From Trichomonas tenax (taxonomy: Eukaryota; Parabasalia; Trichomonadida; Trichomonadidae): a stretch of 20,736 bases of DNA. The stretch is taken from NCBI GenBank assembly GCA_023091735.1, contig JALKBU010000918.1, positions 1 through 20,736 of the forward strand. The letters are read 5' to 3'. Numbering within the stretch: position 1 is the first letter of the stretch; every line of letters starts with the position of its first letter. Positions 1 to 7,764 of this stretch are shown here, piece after piece. The position numbers were made by a program, and so were the translations under genes. The notes under the pieces were generated by a model, which was given only the letters and a program-made list of their open reading frames with translations, was not told the origin of the DNA and did no database searches.

Positions 1-166
1 TTTCGATTGGCGCTAAAATTGTTTTTCCGTAAATACTGTTCAAAATTAATTTTATGATTTCTTGTAAAGGGTTTCCTTCCTTCTTATATCTCAGTCTTAA
101 TTCAAAAAGTCTTTTAATTTCATCTCTGATCCTTCGAAAATAGATTTTTTCGATAATTTGGTGAGC
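1..166 (-). pseudogene. Maverick/Polinton family-B DNA polymerase fragment (partial, runs off the left edge)
   Basis: Read on the minus strand, positions 166 down to 1 are open for 55 codons and carry the motif KLILNSIYGKT. This is the conserved K-x3-N-S-x-Y-G (motif B) of family-B DNA polymerases of the protein-primed type, which binds incoming dNTP. The preceding residues (IRDEIKRLFELR, then YKKEGNPLQEI) also fit how Maverick/Polinton polymerases approach this motif. These polymerases copy large self-synthesising transposons, which are very abundant in trichomonads. Upstream, the frame is closed by TGA at 167-169, and the exonuclease domain and motif A expected there are not readable in any one frame. 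I infer a decayed element copy whose C-terminal part lies left of the window. Family call from recalled motifs; the exact element is not determined. Confidence 0.72.
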
Positions 167-1324
167 TCATACGACAATGCAAAAATCTTGCCGTTAAGAA
201 CACATGTAGAGGTAAGGATTTATCTGAGACTATGTTGTCAAAAAAAGTTCGTTTTTTTAGTAAACTTCTCAATAATTGCATCTCAGCTCTCGACAACATC
301 GCACATTTGTGCCGAAATTCGATCATAGTCATAGGGTTTAACCCATACAAACTCTAACTAGCCTTAAATCTTTGCTCAATTCCGTCAAAACGCCAAAAAC
401 TAACTCATTAAATCTCGATTATCTTTTTCAATTTTTAATCTTTCGAACCTTTTCTACTACCGATGTTCATGGTATGCCATAGGGTTTCAACCATGAAAGA
501 TTCAAAAAAATACGTTTATTTTTCAAGAAAATATCTCTATTTTTTTCATTTCTACATATTTTTTTCAATAAACATTTGAAAACCTTCTTTTATGATGCAT
601 ACTTCATTGTTCATCTGTTTAATTGCTATAAAACATACTTTTACTAAAAATGTTATTTTTTTGTTCGATTTAACTAATTAGGCTAATTTATGTTTGCCAA
701 TTATCTCTATGTAAGTAGAAGTGTATCAACTCTGGGGGTCAGAACCAGATCAAACATGTATGGGCAAATACAACTCTTATGTGATGCCATACATAGTTGT
801 TGTGTTAAACATATATAATATCGTTTCATATTTTTCATTAACAATTTGATATCAGCTTATTATTGTGTAAATAGCAGTATTTATTATAAATATATCACAT
901 GCCAACAACATAGTAACATATTACAAATAATTGAATAATTGTTCAGTATCTTAATTTATAAATACACAAAATCATTGCGGAGACGACAATATACATAGAT
1001 GTGTGCACATATTACATGCTTTTAATGTGATACACCAACTTATACTCATAGCCTCGCAATGAATTTGCTGAATTTATTGATTAATAGTAATAAAGTGTTC
1101 AAAAATAAAAACGATGGAAAAATAATTCGTATCATATATACTATTTTATTAATGTCGACGGTGCCAAATAAATTGTGAAAAAACGTGATTTTTAACCTTA
1201 TTCACTTTTTAAAATATGGTTTATTATAACATTTACATAATGGTAATGCTAATTTTGCCAATTTTGGTCGCTAAAAATCAAATTTGAGGGTTAAAACACT
1301 TCTATGTAAGTTTATTATTTAAAA
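167..1324. other. AT-rich spacer, with decayed DNA next to the polymerase fragment
   Basis: Positions 167-480 may be a continuation of the decayed Maverick polymerase: the minus strand has short open stretches in several frames (for example 120-350), but none matches a domain I know. From 480 to 1324 I see no gene. A small imperfect hairpin has arms at 756-766 and 785-794 (ATGTATGGGCA against TGCCATACAT) in a slightly GC-richer patch around 730-795. Confidence 0.4.
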
Positions 1325-1330
1325 GTGACA
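1325..1330 (+). promoter_or_regulatory. Possible start-site (Inr-like) element GTGACA before the Imm51-like gene
   Basis: GTGACA ends four bases before the ATG at 1335, after AAAA. Trichomonad mRNAs are known for extremely short 5' leaders with an initiator beginning at a CA dinucleotide. The same TGACA core stands just upstream of the kinase and of the 864-aa coiled-coil gene in this window. The role is inferred from position and recurrence only. Confidence 0.3.
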
Positions 1331-1334
1331 TTTT

Positions 1335-1727
1335 ATGAATAACAATCAAAATGATAAAGAAACGAGTTTTTCACCATATGTATCAATGCATGAATATGAA
1401 GACTTTATTTCTGTCATATTCATGAATGAGTGTGATAAGCCATACAGCGTAGGACAGAAAATGGAGGAAATTAATGAAAATGCTTATATGAATGGATATA
1501 ATTGGACTGCTTTCTTAATGTATTATCTCAGTAAGTATGAGCCTCAGTTAAAACAAGATTTGGACCCAGATCCAGAAGCAGGATGTTATTTTGCTTACTA
1601 TCCAAAAACTGATGAAGGAAGAATGAAGGGAAAGAACTTATGTGAGCTGATTGTTGATTTGATTGAGAATGAAAATAAAATCTTGAGAATTGTTCAAGAA
1701 GAAGGAAATGAAATTGAATGGGATTAA
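1335..1727 (+). CDS. Imm51-family immunity protein (bacterial-type antitoxin; probable lateral gene transfer)
   Basis: Intact single-exon ORF of 130 aa, ATG to TAA. The protein is small, acidic and soluble, without signal peptide or membrane segment. Residues 38-57 run from SVGQKMEEIN to MNGYNW, and residues 77-83 read DPDPEAG followed by an aromatic-rich strand (YFAYY); the tail ends in NEIEWD. The G-Y-x-W segment followed about 25 residues later by D-x-DPEAG is the signature I recall for the bacterial Imm51 family, and the length fits. In bacteria, Imm proteins bind and neutralise cognate polymorphic or contact-dependent toxins of neighbouring cells. No toxin gene is visible nearby. Base composition is like its surroundings, and the leader is trichomonad-like (GTGACA just before ATG), suggesting an established gene rather than contamination. 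Function in the protist is unknown; protection against bacterial toxins is inference. The residues past the DPEAG motif look well kept, so purifying selection is plausible. Confidence 0.75.
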   Translation: MNNNQNDKETSFSPYVSMHEYEDFISVIFMNECDKPYSVGQKMEEINENAYMNGYNWTAFLMYYLSKYEPQLKQDLDPDPEAGCYFAYYPKTDEGRMKGKNLCELIVDLIENENKILRIVQEEGNEIEWD

Positions 1728-2054
1728 TTTCTTTATTTTTCTGCTTTAGAAACATTGTTTGTTATGACTTTATGTGATAATGAATATTGTTTGTAAGTTG
1801 CTACCTTCCGCATAGCTTATTCACATTTAGAAAATAGTAAATCATCTGTTCTTTATTTCTTCTTATTTGATTCGTAGTTATTTCAAAACTAATTTTCCTC
1901 TAAGATGTTAACTGAGATATCTCCAAAATGAAGAGTTAATAGAAAGCTTAATATAATTATCAATGTGGAGAAGATACACATACTCCTAAAACTCTTCTAA
2001 ATGAAGTATTATAATGTTTGATTCATAAATGAAAAGAATTATACGTTATCCGCT
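1728..2054. other. Short AT-rich spacer
   Basis: No gene or RNA seen. There is no clear AATAAA after the stop of the Imm51-like gene. Confidence 0.4.
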
Positions 2055-2408
2055 ATGTTCGGAAAGAAATATGGATTTGGTGGAGAACTCGGATACGCAG
2101 ACAAGAATAAATCAATTGCTATTGGTAGACAGTTCAACAAGAACTCGCTACAAAGACTTTAAGGTCCATGGCGACGCCAGTGTCCGCAAGGATGGCTATA
2201 AGTTAAGGGCGCAGCTCATTATAAATCTATTGATGTTGGCGCCAAGCAGAAGAAGAAAGGTGACAAGGTTACAAAGCTTCAAGATATCCTGATAAAAGAT
2301 ATGAAATTCAAGAAAAGTCAGACACATGAAGGTGGCAAATTAACAAAGGACGACAAAAGAGTTATTCGCCAAGGCAAAGTTTTATTATCAAAAACCAAAG
2401 CGAAATGA
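2055..2408 (+). pseudogene. Frame-disrupted remnant of a small basic, nucleolar-type protein
   Basis: An ATG at 2055 opens a frame starting MFGKKYGFGG. It is closed by TAA at 2160 and TAA at 2199, then becomes open again to TGA at 2406. Between about 2158 and 2205 the continuation lies in the next frame (FKVHGDASVRKDGYKLR), so two compensating indels explain the break. The restored protein would be about 115 aa and very rich in Lys and Arg. The KYGFGG motif followed by a basic tail is reminiscent of the C-terminus of EBP2-like ribosome-biogenesis proteins, but the match is short and I do not claim it. The higher GC of this stretch, compared with its flanks, supports former coding status. Confidence 0.45.
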
Positions 2409-3340
2409 GTAAAATTTCACCAATCATGAAATCTATTTTTTTTTCATCAATAGTAATAAAACAAATTGATATGGTATTTATTATTATTTAAGAAAAGTTT
2501 CGCATCAATGATGAAACAAAAAAAAGTTTTCTTTTTCTACATAGAAAGAAAAATAAATAAAGCTTCATATCAATGGTGAAATAAAAAACATAATCCAATT
2601 GCAAAGAACTGAGAAATAACTATAGTTGAACCTTAGAATATGATATTTTGTGAATTTAAAAAAACTATGCAAACACATTTTTCAAACAATGAGTTAAGGC
2701 TCCACTTCCACAGCTTATTTTCATTGATATATAATGATATGCTGATATATAGTATATTTTATGAGTTAAGAGGCTGATAAGGCCAATAAATAAGGATGAT
2801 CAAATTTTATATTTTCCGTCATACTGCATAATTTGGGAATTGATTTCATATTATCACTATAGACATCCAACACATGAGCAAAATTATGTTATGAAATAAA
2901 AATATCATTTATTCAATTTGATCTGATATTGATTTTGCGAGGTGTTGTTTAAGAGCCATGCTAGAGTATTCCATTCGTATCTATGGATATCATTCATTGC
3001 TGGATTCCTCCATTTTTCTTTCATATGTTCGAATTCAAATTATTTTTATTATTAATGTGCATGGCAAGATTAATAAACTACATTTTCTTCGAACGCATCA
3101 TGTACTATCTCTATTTTCACTTTAATATAATCTTCAGCTCATGATTTTCATTTTCTTGCTCATATTTTGTCGTATGTATGAATTTATAAAATAAAACGTA
3201 TAGATTCAAAAAATAATGGAGCCGGCTCGGAAATATGCATTGAATATTACTTGTAGAAACAAGTCAATGGCTTTTGACATTGAACTTTAGTAACAATGTC
3301 ACTTTTTTGAAATCATGAAAAATGCAGTCTAAATCGTTTT
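2409..3340. other. AT-rich intergenic region
   Basis: No ORF, RNA gene or long repeat that I can support. Confidence 0.4.
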
Positions 3341-3444
3341 ATAACTTGCTGTAAAAATTTTTCTGGGTAAAACCACTAGCATAGGAGCAATCTATAGAAT
3401 TTTCTCTAGAACATGACAGAAGTGGACTGAGGATAAAAAATTTC
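3341..3444. repeat. Dispersed ~104-bp direct repeat, copy 1
   Basis: This unit recurs at 3649-3752, exactly 308 bp downstream without net indels. Best conserved are the ends: TAAAAATTTTTCTGG (3351-3365) and TGACAGAAGTGGACTGAGGA (from 3414), the latter identical in both. Just after copy 1, the plus-strand frame reads QKWTEDKKFLEGLEAHF. This resembles the start of a Myb/SANT helix but is closed by stops, so any coding past is speculative. Confidence 0.6.
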
Positions 3445-3648
3445 TGGAAGGCCTGGAAGCTCACTTTTATAGCTCCATATTTCCAAAATTGAATACATTC
3501 CATCAAGAAATCTGGATAGAATATCAACGAGCAAGTTGTAGTACATTATGAGCTAATATTACCATTACTGAGATTTTTGTACCTTCTTCTTATATATTGA
3601 GATAACTCTAGTTGAATTTTCACCTTTCACGGTGGTATAGCTGATTTT

Positions 3649-3752
3649 ATATCTTGTTATAAAAATTTTTCTGGAATATATGAACCATATAGGGTGATTC
3701 TGTACCTGTATGTGCAGAATGTGACAGAAGTGGACTGAGGATAAAATTTTTT
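3649..3752. repeat. Dispersed ~104-bp direct repeat, copy 2
   Basis: Second copy of the unit at 3341-3444. The middle is diverged, the two ends nearly identical. A short echo (AATGTGACAGAA) appears again around 4001-4012. The start of the WTEDK reading (QKWTEDK) is preserved here too before the sequences diverge. Confidence 0.6.
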
Positions 3753-4239
3753 TTGCCATTGTGAATTTTTCAAACATTGATCTCGTAACTAAATTTTGTT
3801 ATTTTATTTAGAACACAATATTTTATCTAATAAATATAAAGGAAATCATGGTAGTTCTTCACCATATTAGTAACAAGAAATTATATTCAATATTGAACGA
3901 GATACTAATTTTTTCAAAATTGAACATTCTGCTTCTTATAATCTTCACAAAGCAGAGTCCAATATTGTTAGTATATATATTATATATGCCCTATATACTA
4001 TAATGTGACAGAAAGCAAATTGCATGGTAACGAGATTTTCTCGGTAAAAAATGAAAATTTTGAAAAACATCAATTTTTAGTTCTCACTATCCAGGTGCTC
4101 GCTGGATGTGCATACAACAGTGGTATAAAGTATAGTTGGTATGTATACATATAGATATACTTTAAAGTCTTTTGATTGGACTTTTGGAGTAGAAGAGTGA
4201 AGCTTAAAATTTGAGTACTTGGAACTGGAGTCTTAAATA
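3753..4239. other. AT-rich intergenic region downstream of the kinase
   Basis: No gene seen. It serves as the 3' flank of the minus-strand kinase: TATTTAAGAC follows its TAG stop, but there is no clear AATAAA close by. Confidence 0.4.
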
Positions 4240-5733
4240 CTAAAATATTGTTGAAACAGGTGTTGGAACGTTGAGTGCATTACATATATATTCTAACAAA
4301 GTTGAAAACTTGTTCGAGTTCCCGTCGACGACAGAAACAGTAGCATGAGTAGATTCCTGGTTAGCAGTTGTTAATTCGACGACGATGTATGTCTCTTCAA
4401 GATAAGCATAGATCGTGTAATCGTCAGGGAAAAGCCAATCAACGTTATGATAAGTCAATGCCTTTTGGACTTTCGCTGCTGTGTCATCAACATATTCATT
4501 CACGTAGAAAGAAACTCTTTGGTATTCAACGAATGAATTATGCAATTGATGGAGAAAAGTAACTTCGGGCATTGATGTGATCGGACTTTCTGTAACTGGA
4601 GAAATCATTTTCTTCTTTTGTTCGTATTGATAGAAAGGCTCTCCATTTCCTGGAGAGTTTTTATACTGCTGCGCGAAAGAAGGATAAGAATCCTCTTTCT
4701 CTAAAGTCGATTCTTGATGCGATGACCAAGGAAGAGAAGATGGAACATAAGAGTGCAATAAAAGTGTCCAAAAGGACTTCGCTGTTGTCACTCCTGGTGC
4801 CTCGAGTTCGCTTTTGATCTCTTCACGCGTGTAACCGATTGTTATCAAAAGATCAATTAATTCTTTCGGTGGATCCTGGAAATTCACGCGTGGCATTATG
4901 AGACTTGGAAATGGCAGAGGTGGAGTATATCCTCTCGGGAGTCCAATCTTAAAAGCTTTATGATGTTTTATTGCTTCCATTGAAATTCTTTCTTGTGTGT
5001 CAACACAGATCATTTTCGATATCAAGTCTTTGATTTCCTCCGGAAAATCGGGCATTCTGTATATCCCGTGCTTAATTTTGTGCATCAAATCTTTAAAATT
5101 CGGTTCATTGAACGGCAAATGGCCGGATAACAGCGCGTAAAGTATAACGCCGAGACTCCAAATGTCAGCTTTCTTCCCGTTATACTTTATTCCGCGAATT
5201 ACCTCAGGCGCTGCATAATGAGGTGATCCACAACTTGTTTCTGCCATGTCAGTCCTCATCCATCGCGCGAAACTGAGGTCTCCGATCTTGATGTCGTTGT
5301 TGGAATCGAGAAATATGTTCTCTGGTTTGAGATCTCGATGGCAAATTGAGTGATTATGCAGATAATCAACGCCATAGATGATTTGTCTGAAGAACTTCAT
5401 GGCCTCTCCCATGGATAGAGCCTTTTTGTTGCAGAGATAATTGAATAACTCGCCTCCAGGAGCGTATTCTGTGATTACGAATAAATGTCGGGAACTTTCG
5501 CATAACTCCACGAGTTTTATGATATGCGGGTGGTCAATGAGCTTCATCAATGCTATTTCTGTGTTAATCTTCGCTTTTATAGATGGCTTTGATTCTAATT
5601 TCGACTTCTTGAAGATCTTTATCGCGTAATATTCGTGCGTTATCTTGTGCTCTGCCAGTTTCACCTTTCCGAAAGCACCAGTTCCGATTGTCTGGAGAAT
5701 CGTGTAATTTCCCATGTCTATAGGTTTCTCCAT
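4240..5733 (-). CDS. CAMK/AMPK-like serine/threonine protein kinase with UBA-like and KA1-like tail
   Basis: Intact 497-aa protein, ATG to TAG, no intron. The kinase domain spans about residues 10-264: glycine loop GTGAFGKV (17-24), ATP-anchoring Lys39 in YAIKIF, alpha-C Glu59, HRDLKPEN (catalytic Asp134), activation loop ETSCGSPHYAAPE (166-177, with Thr166 the likely activating site), and DIWSLGV (190-196). SCGSPHYAAPE is typical of the BRSK/SAD-AMPK branch of the CAMK group, which phosphorylates Ser/Thr in signalling and polarity. Residues ~288-330 look like the UBA/autoinhibitory segment that follows these kinases. The last ~110 residues, with alternating strands and a final helix (LLEYICNAL), fit a KA1-like domain. 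The metal-binding DFG is DLS (152-154): Asp is kept but Gly is Ser. Trichomonads have hundreds of such kinases, so the substrate cannot be named. The start at residue 1 is supported by ATG with TGACA 20 nt upstream. Confidence 0.93.
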   Translation of the reverse strand: MEKPIDMGNYTILQTIGTGAFGKVKLAEHKITHEYYAIKIFKKSKLESKPSIKAKINTEIALMKLIDHPHIIKLVELCESSRHLFVITEYAPGGELFNYLCNKKALSMGEAMKFFRQIIYGVDYLHNHSICHRDLKPENIFLDSNNDIKIGDLSFARWMRTDMAETSCGSPHYAAPEVIRGIKYNGKKADIWSLGVILYALLSGHLPFNEPNFKDLMHKIKHGIYRMPDFPEEIKDLISKMICVDTQERISMEAIKHHKAFKIGLPRGYTPPLPFPSLIMPRVNFQDPPKELIDLLITIGYTREEIKSELEAPGVTTAKSFWTLLLHSYVPSSLPWSSHQESTLEKEDSYPSFAQQYKNSPGNGEPFYQYEQKKKMISPVTESPITSMPEVTFLHQLHNSFVEYQRVSFYVNEYVDDTAAKVQKALTYHNVDWLFPDDYTIYAYLEETYIVVELTTANQESTHATVSVVDGNSNKFSTLLEYICNALNVPTPVSTIF

Positions 5734-5752
5734 TGTATCGTTTTTGAAAAAA

Positions 5753-5757
5753 TGTCA
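5753..5757 (-). promoter_or_regulatory. Possible start-site element TGACA before the kinase gene
   Basis: On the minus strand, AAAATGACATTTTTTC lies 20 nt upstream of the kinase ATG, the spacing expected for a trichomonad transcription start. It shares the string TGACATTTT with the leader of the gene at 1335. Inference from position. Confidence 0.3.
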
Positions 5758-6298
5758 TTTTGTTGCACAATTATGCTTACATGGCATTTTTTAGATTTTG
5801 ACAGTAAAGTCTTTCGATGATGTGTATCGATTCTACATCATGTAATTAACCGAAATATCATATGTGAACTCGATTTTAATTTATTAATTTTCTTAATTTA
5901 CATGGCAGGAATTATAATTTCGCCACTATTTTCCTAATGATGGTAAAATTCAATGAAACAAAGTGTTTTTCATAGCGTATAACATGTTGAAATTAATTAT
6001 AAAAAGACTATATTATCAATAAGACTGGTTATTTAAAAGAATCTTTTGTTTATTTAATTGGAAATCTTTTGTCATTTGATATCATTTTAATGAAGGTTCA
6101 ATTTTATAAACACCTTCAATACTTAGGTAATTTGGTCTTTTTGTGAGCTCGAATTTTCAATATCCAAGTGAAATAATGATAGAAATATGTAAAGAATTGC
6201 TCATTATTGTTTTTGATCAATAAGACATTAGTGAAAGCTGACTTATATATAGATGCAACGTTTGGAGTATTAAAAATCATATTTCCTTGTGTTTTAAT
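5758..6298. other. AT-rich intergenic region
   Basis: Space between the kinase and the ankyrin pseudogene, which point away from each other. No gene or repeat seen. Confidence 0.4.
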
Positions 6299-6730
6299 AT
6301 GTTCTATGATGATAAAATGGCAATAATCAAATTTAATTGTGATTCCTGTTTCAGCATCGGAAGAGGACTTTGCAACAAGATTCTTCTTGAAAGATCTGCA
6401 GAACTCAACAATTTCAAACTGGCGAAGATGCTTATCGAGGCTGGTGCTGACTACTGTGGGTACAACAAAAGAGTTGTTAAAATTTTGTTACAATTTGCTG
6501 TGAAGTACATCTCTCATCTCACAGATATAGATTTGAGTATTAAAACTGCATGAGGAGATACTCCATTATATTTGGCATCAATGTTTGGAAATTACGACGC
6601 TTGCAAGTTTTTGCTCTCCCTCCCTGAAATCGATGGCAATTAGAAGAATGACTTTGGAGAAACACCTCTTTCAATAGCTAAAACAGCTGAAATCAGAACT
6701 TTGTTTTTAGAACATCAAGCAACTGTATAA
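6299..6730 (+). pseudogene. Ankyrin-repeat protein remnant with two in-frame stops
   Basis: One frame runs from about ATG 6299 to TAA 6728-6730, interrupted by TGA 6551-6553 and TAG 6641-6643. Ankyrin repeats are recognisable on both sides of the stops: NNFKLAKMLIEAGAD (about 6405-6450), GDTPLYLASMFGNYDACKFL (just after the TGA) and FGETPLSIAKTAEIRTLFLE near the end. Ankyrin repeats bind proteins, and trichomonads carry hundreds of such genes. The reading frame itself is not shifted, which means decay is young or the stops are sequencing errors. The N-terminal part lacks a clear domain. AATAAA occurs at 6737-6742, just after the final stop. Confidence 0.8.
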
Positions 6731-6736
6731 AAATTA

Positions 6737-6742
6737 AATAAA
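6737..6742 (+). terminator. Possible polyadenylation signal AATAAA
   Basis: Lies 7 nt after the last stop of the ankyrin remnant. In T. vaginalis the signal is the shorter UAAA, so this is only position-based. Confidence 0.25.
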
Positions 6743-6754
6743 CTTTGGAAATAT

Positions 6755-6970
6755 TATTGCATTTGTTTCATTCGATGCGATTGTTTATGTCGGTGTTCTA
6801 TCAAGCAACTAACTCAAAGCATCATTCAAAACTGAACAATAAAACACGATATCAATTACAAAGGAACCCTATCGTCTTTATTCATTAACACTAGATATTT
6901 AGAACTGAGTATAAATTGTAAAAAATCTTTGGACGTTGAAAACCGACTCTATCAATATTGCATGATTTAC
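6755..6970 (-). pseudogene. Short decayed copy of the beta-helix surface-protein family (copy A)
   Basis: This non-coding stretch aligns along its whole length with 10220-10412, which contains the start and 5' flank of the better copy at 9331-10320. Shared strings include ATGTCGGTGTTC, CCTATCGTCTTTAT and TTGCATGATT. Many indels and stops are present, so nothing is translatable. It shows that the family was once spread over at least 4.5 kb here. It begins some 25 bp after the ankyrin remnant's stop. Confidence 0.65.
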
Positions 6971-7401
6971 ACGACATTTTTGCTAGGTTATATCACCATT
7001 ATATCGAAACTATATACTCATTAAATTCCTTTTCTGATTGATTATGATCACATATCTCTTACTAAAGTTTGAAATTATCATAGCGAGCATGTTCATTAAC
7101 TTCTTTCAAGATTTCGATATCGTTTGTACAGCTCATTACACATCCTTCTTTATAAGAATATTGATATATATCATGCCTAGATTTCAACTCCTATTTTTTG
7201 CATGTTTCTTTTGATTCGATATGATTTCATATCTTTTATAGTTATTTTAAGTAAATAATGTATGATATTATGGATCAATAGCTTTTAATGATACCATTGC
7301 ATAAAATGATAGTCACCTATTGTTGATAGATTTAGTGAAAAATGAAAATTGATATTTTTATTGAAGAATAATATTGTCAAGTTGTTCAGCCAAATTTTAG
7401 A
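6971..7401. other. AT-rich intergenic region
   Basis: No gene, RNA or repeat seen. Confidence 0.4.
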
Positions 7402-7764
7402 ATGCTTCGAATCTTATCGAATATAAATAACATTCATCAAAAGAGATTATTTAAAACAAAGTATATACAAGCAATCTTGCTTTCAGATAAAGATTCTGCC
7501 CCGAATGAGCTCAAAAATATTTTTAATCTCAATGATGATTGTATTAGAAGCAATCTTCACGAAATAACATCATATGTTAGTTTTAATATAAGGAAAGAAG
7601 AAGAACAGTTCATTCAGAACAAGTACATGGATCACAATGGGTTTAGATATCATTTAAAATATATTCTGTACTCGAAGGATGATAACTATATAACTTCAAA
7701 ATATTATTGTTCAACCAAGAGATGTGATAGCAAAATTAGCTTCAAAATTTTTAGTAGAGATTAG
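7402..7764 (+). CDS. 120-aa ORF ending in a FLYWCH-like (transposase-type) zinc finger, probably truncated
   Basis: ORF from ATG to TAG. Residues 77-114 read as the first two thirds of a FLYWCH/MULE-type zinc finger: an NGFRYHLKY strand, then YYCSTKRCDSKISF, with Cys103 and Cys108 spaced as the CxxxxC pair. The paired His residues expected about 15-20 residues later are missing, because the frame stops at residue 120. Such fingers stand at the N-terminus of Mutator-like transposases and bind DNA; trichomonad genomes contain many. No transposase catalytic domain follows. Residues 1-60 are helical and not recognised. It may be a broken transposon gene or a stand-alone derivative; the open frame of this length in AT-rich DNA argues for recent activity, but weakly. 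Confidence 0.5.
   Translation: MLRILSNINNIHQKRLFKTKYIQAILLSDKDSAPNELKNIFNLNDDCIRSNLHEITSYVSFNIRKEEEQFIQNKYMDHNGFRYHLKYILYSKDDNYITSKYYCSTKRCDSKISFKIFSRD

Noticed and set aside
398..410. ACTAAC, resembling the trichomonad 3' intron motif
   Set aside because: Not followed by ACACAG, and no 5' GTATGT partner in a coding context.
756..794. Hairpin ATGTATGGGCA / TGCCATACAT as an attachment site or terminator
   Set aside because: Imperfect 10-bp arms with an 18-base loop in AT-rich DNA, with no gene ending nearby; chance is likely.
6755..6970. Independent gene or ncRNA between the ankyrin remnant and 7402
   Set aside because: It aligns with the 5' end of the beta-helix copies, so it is a decayed family fragment.
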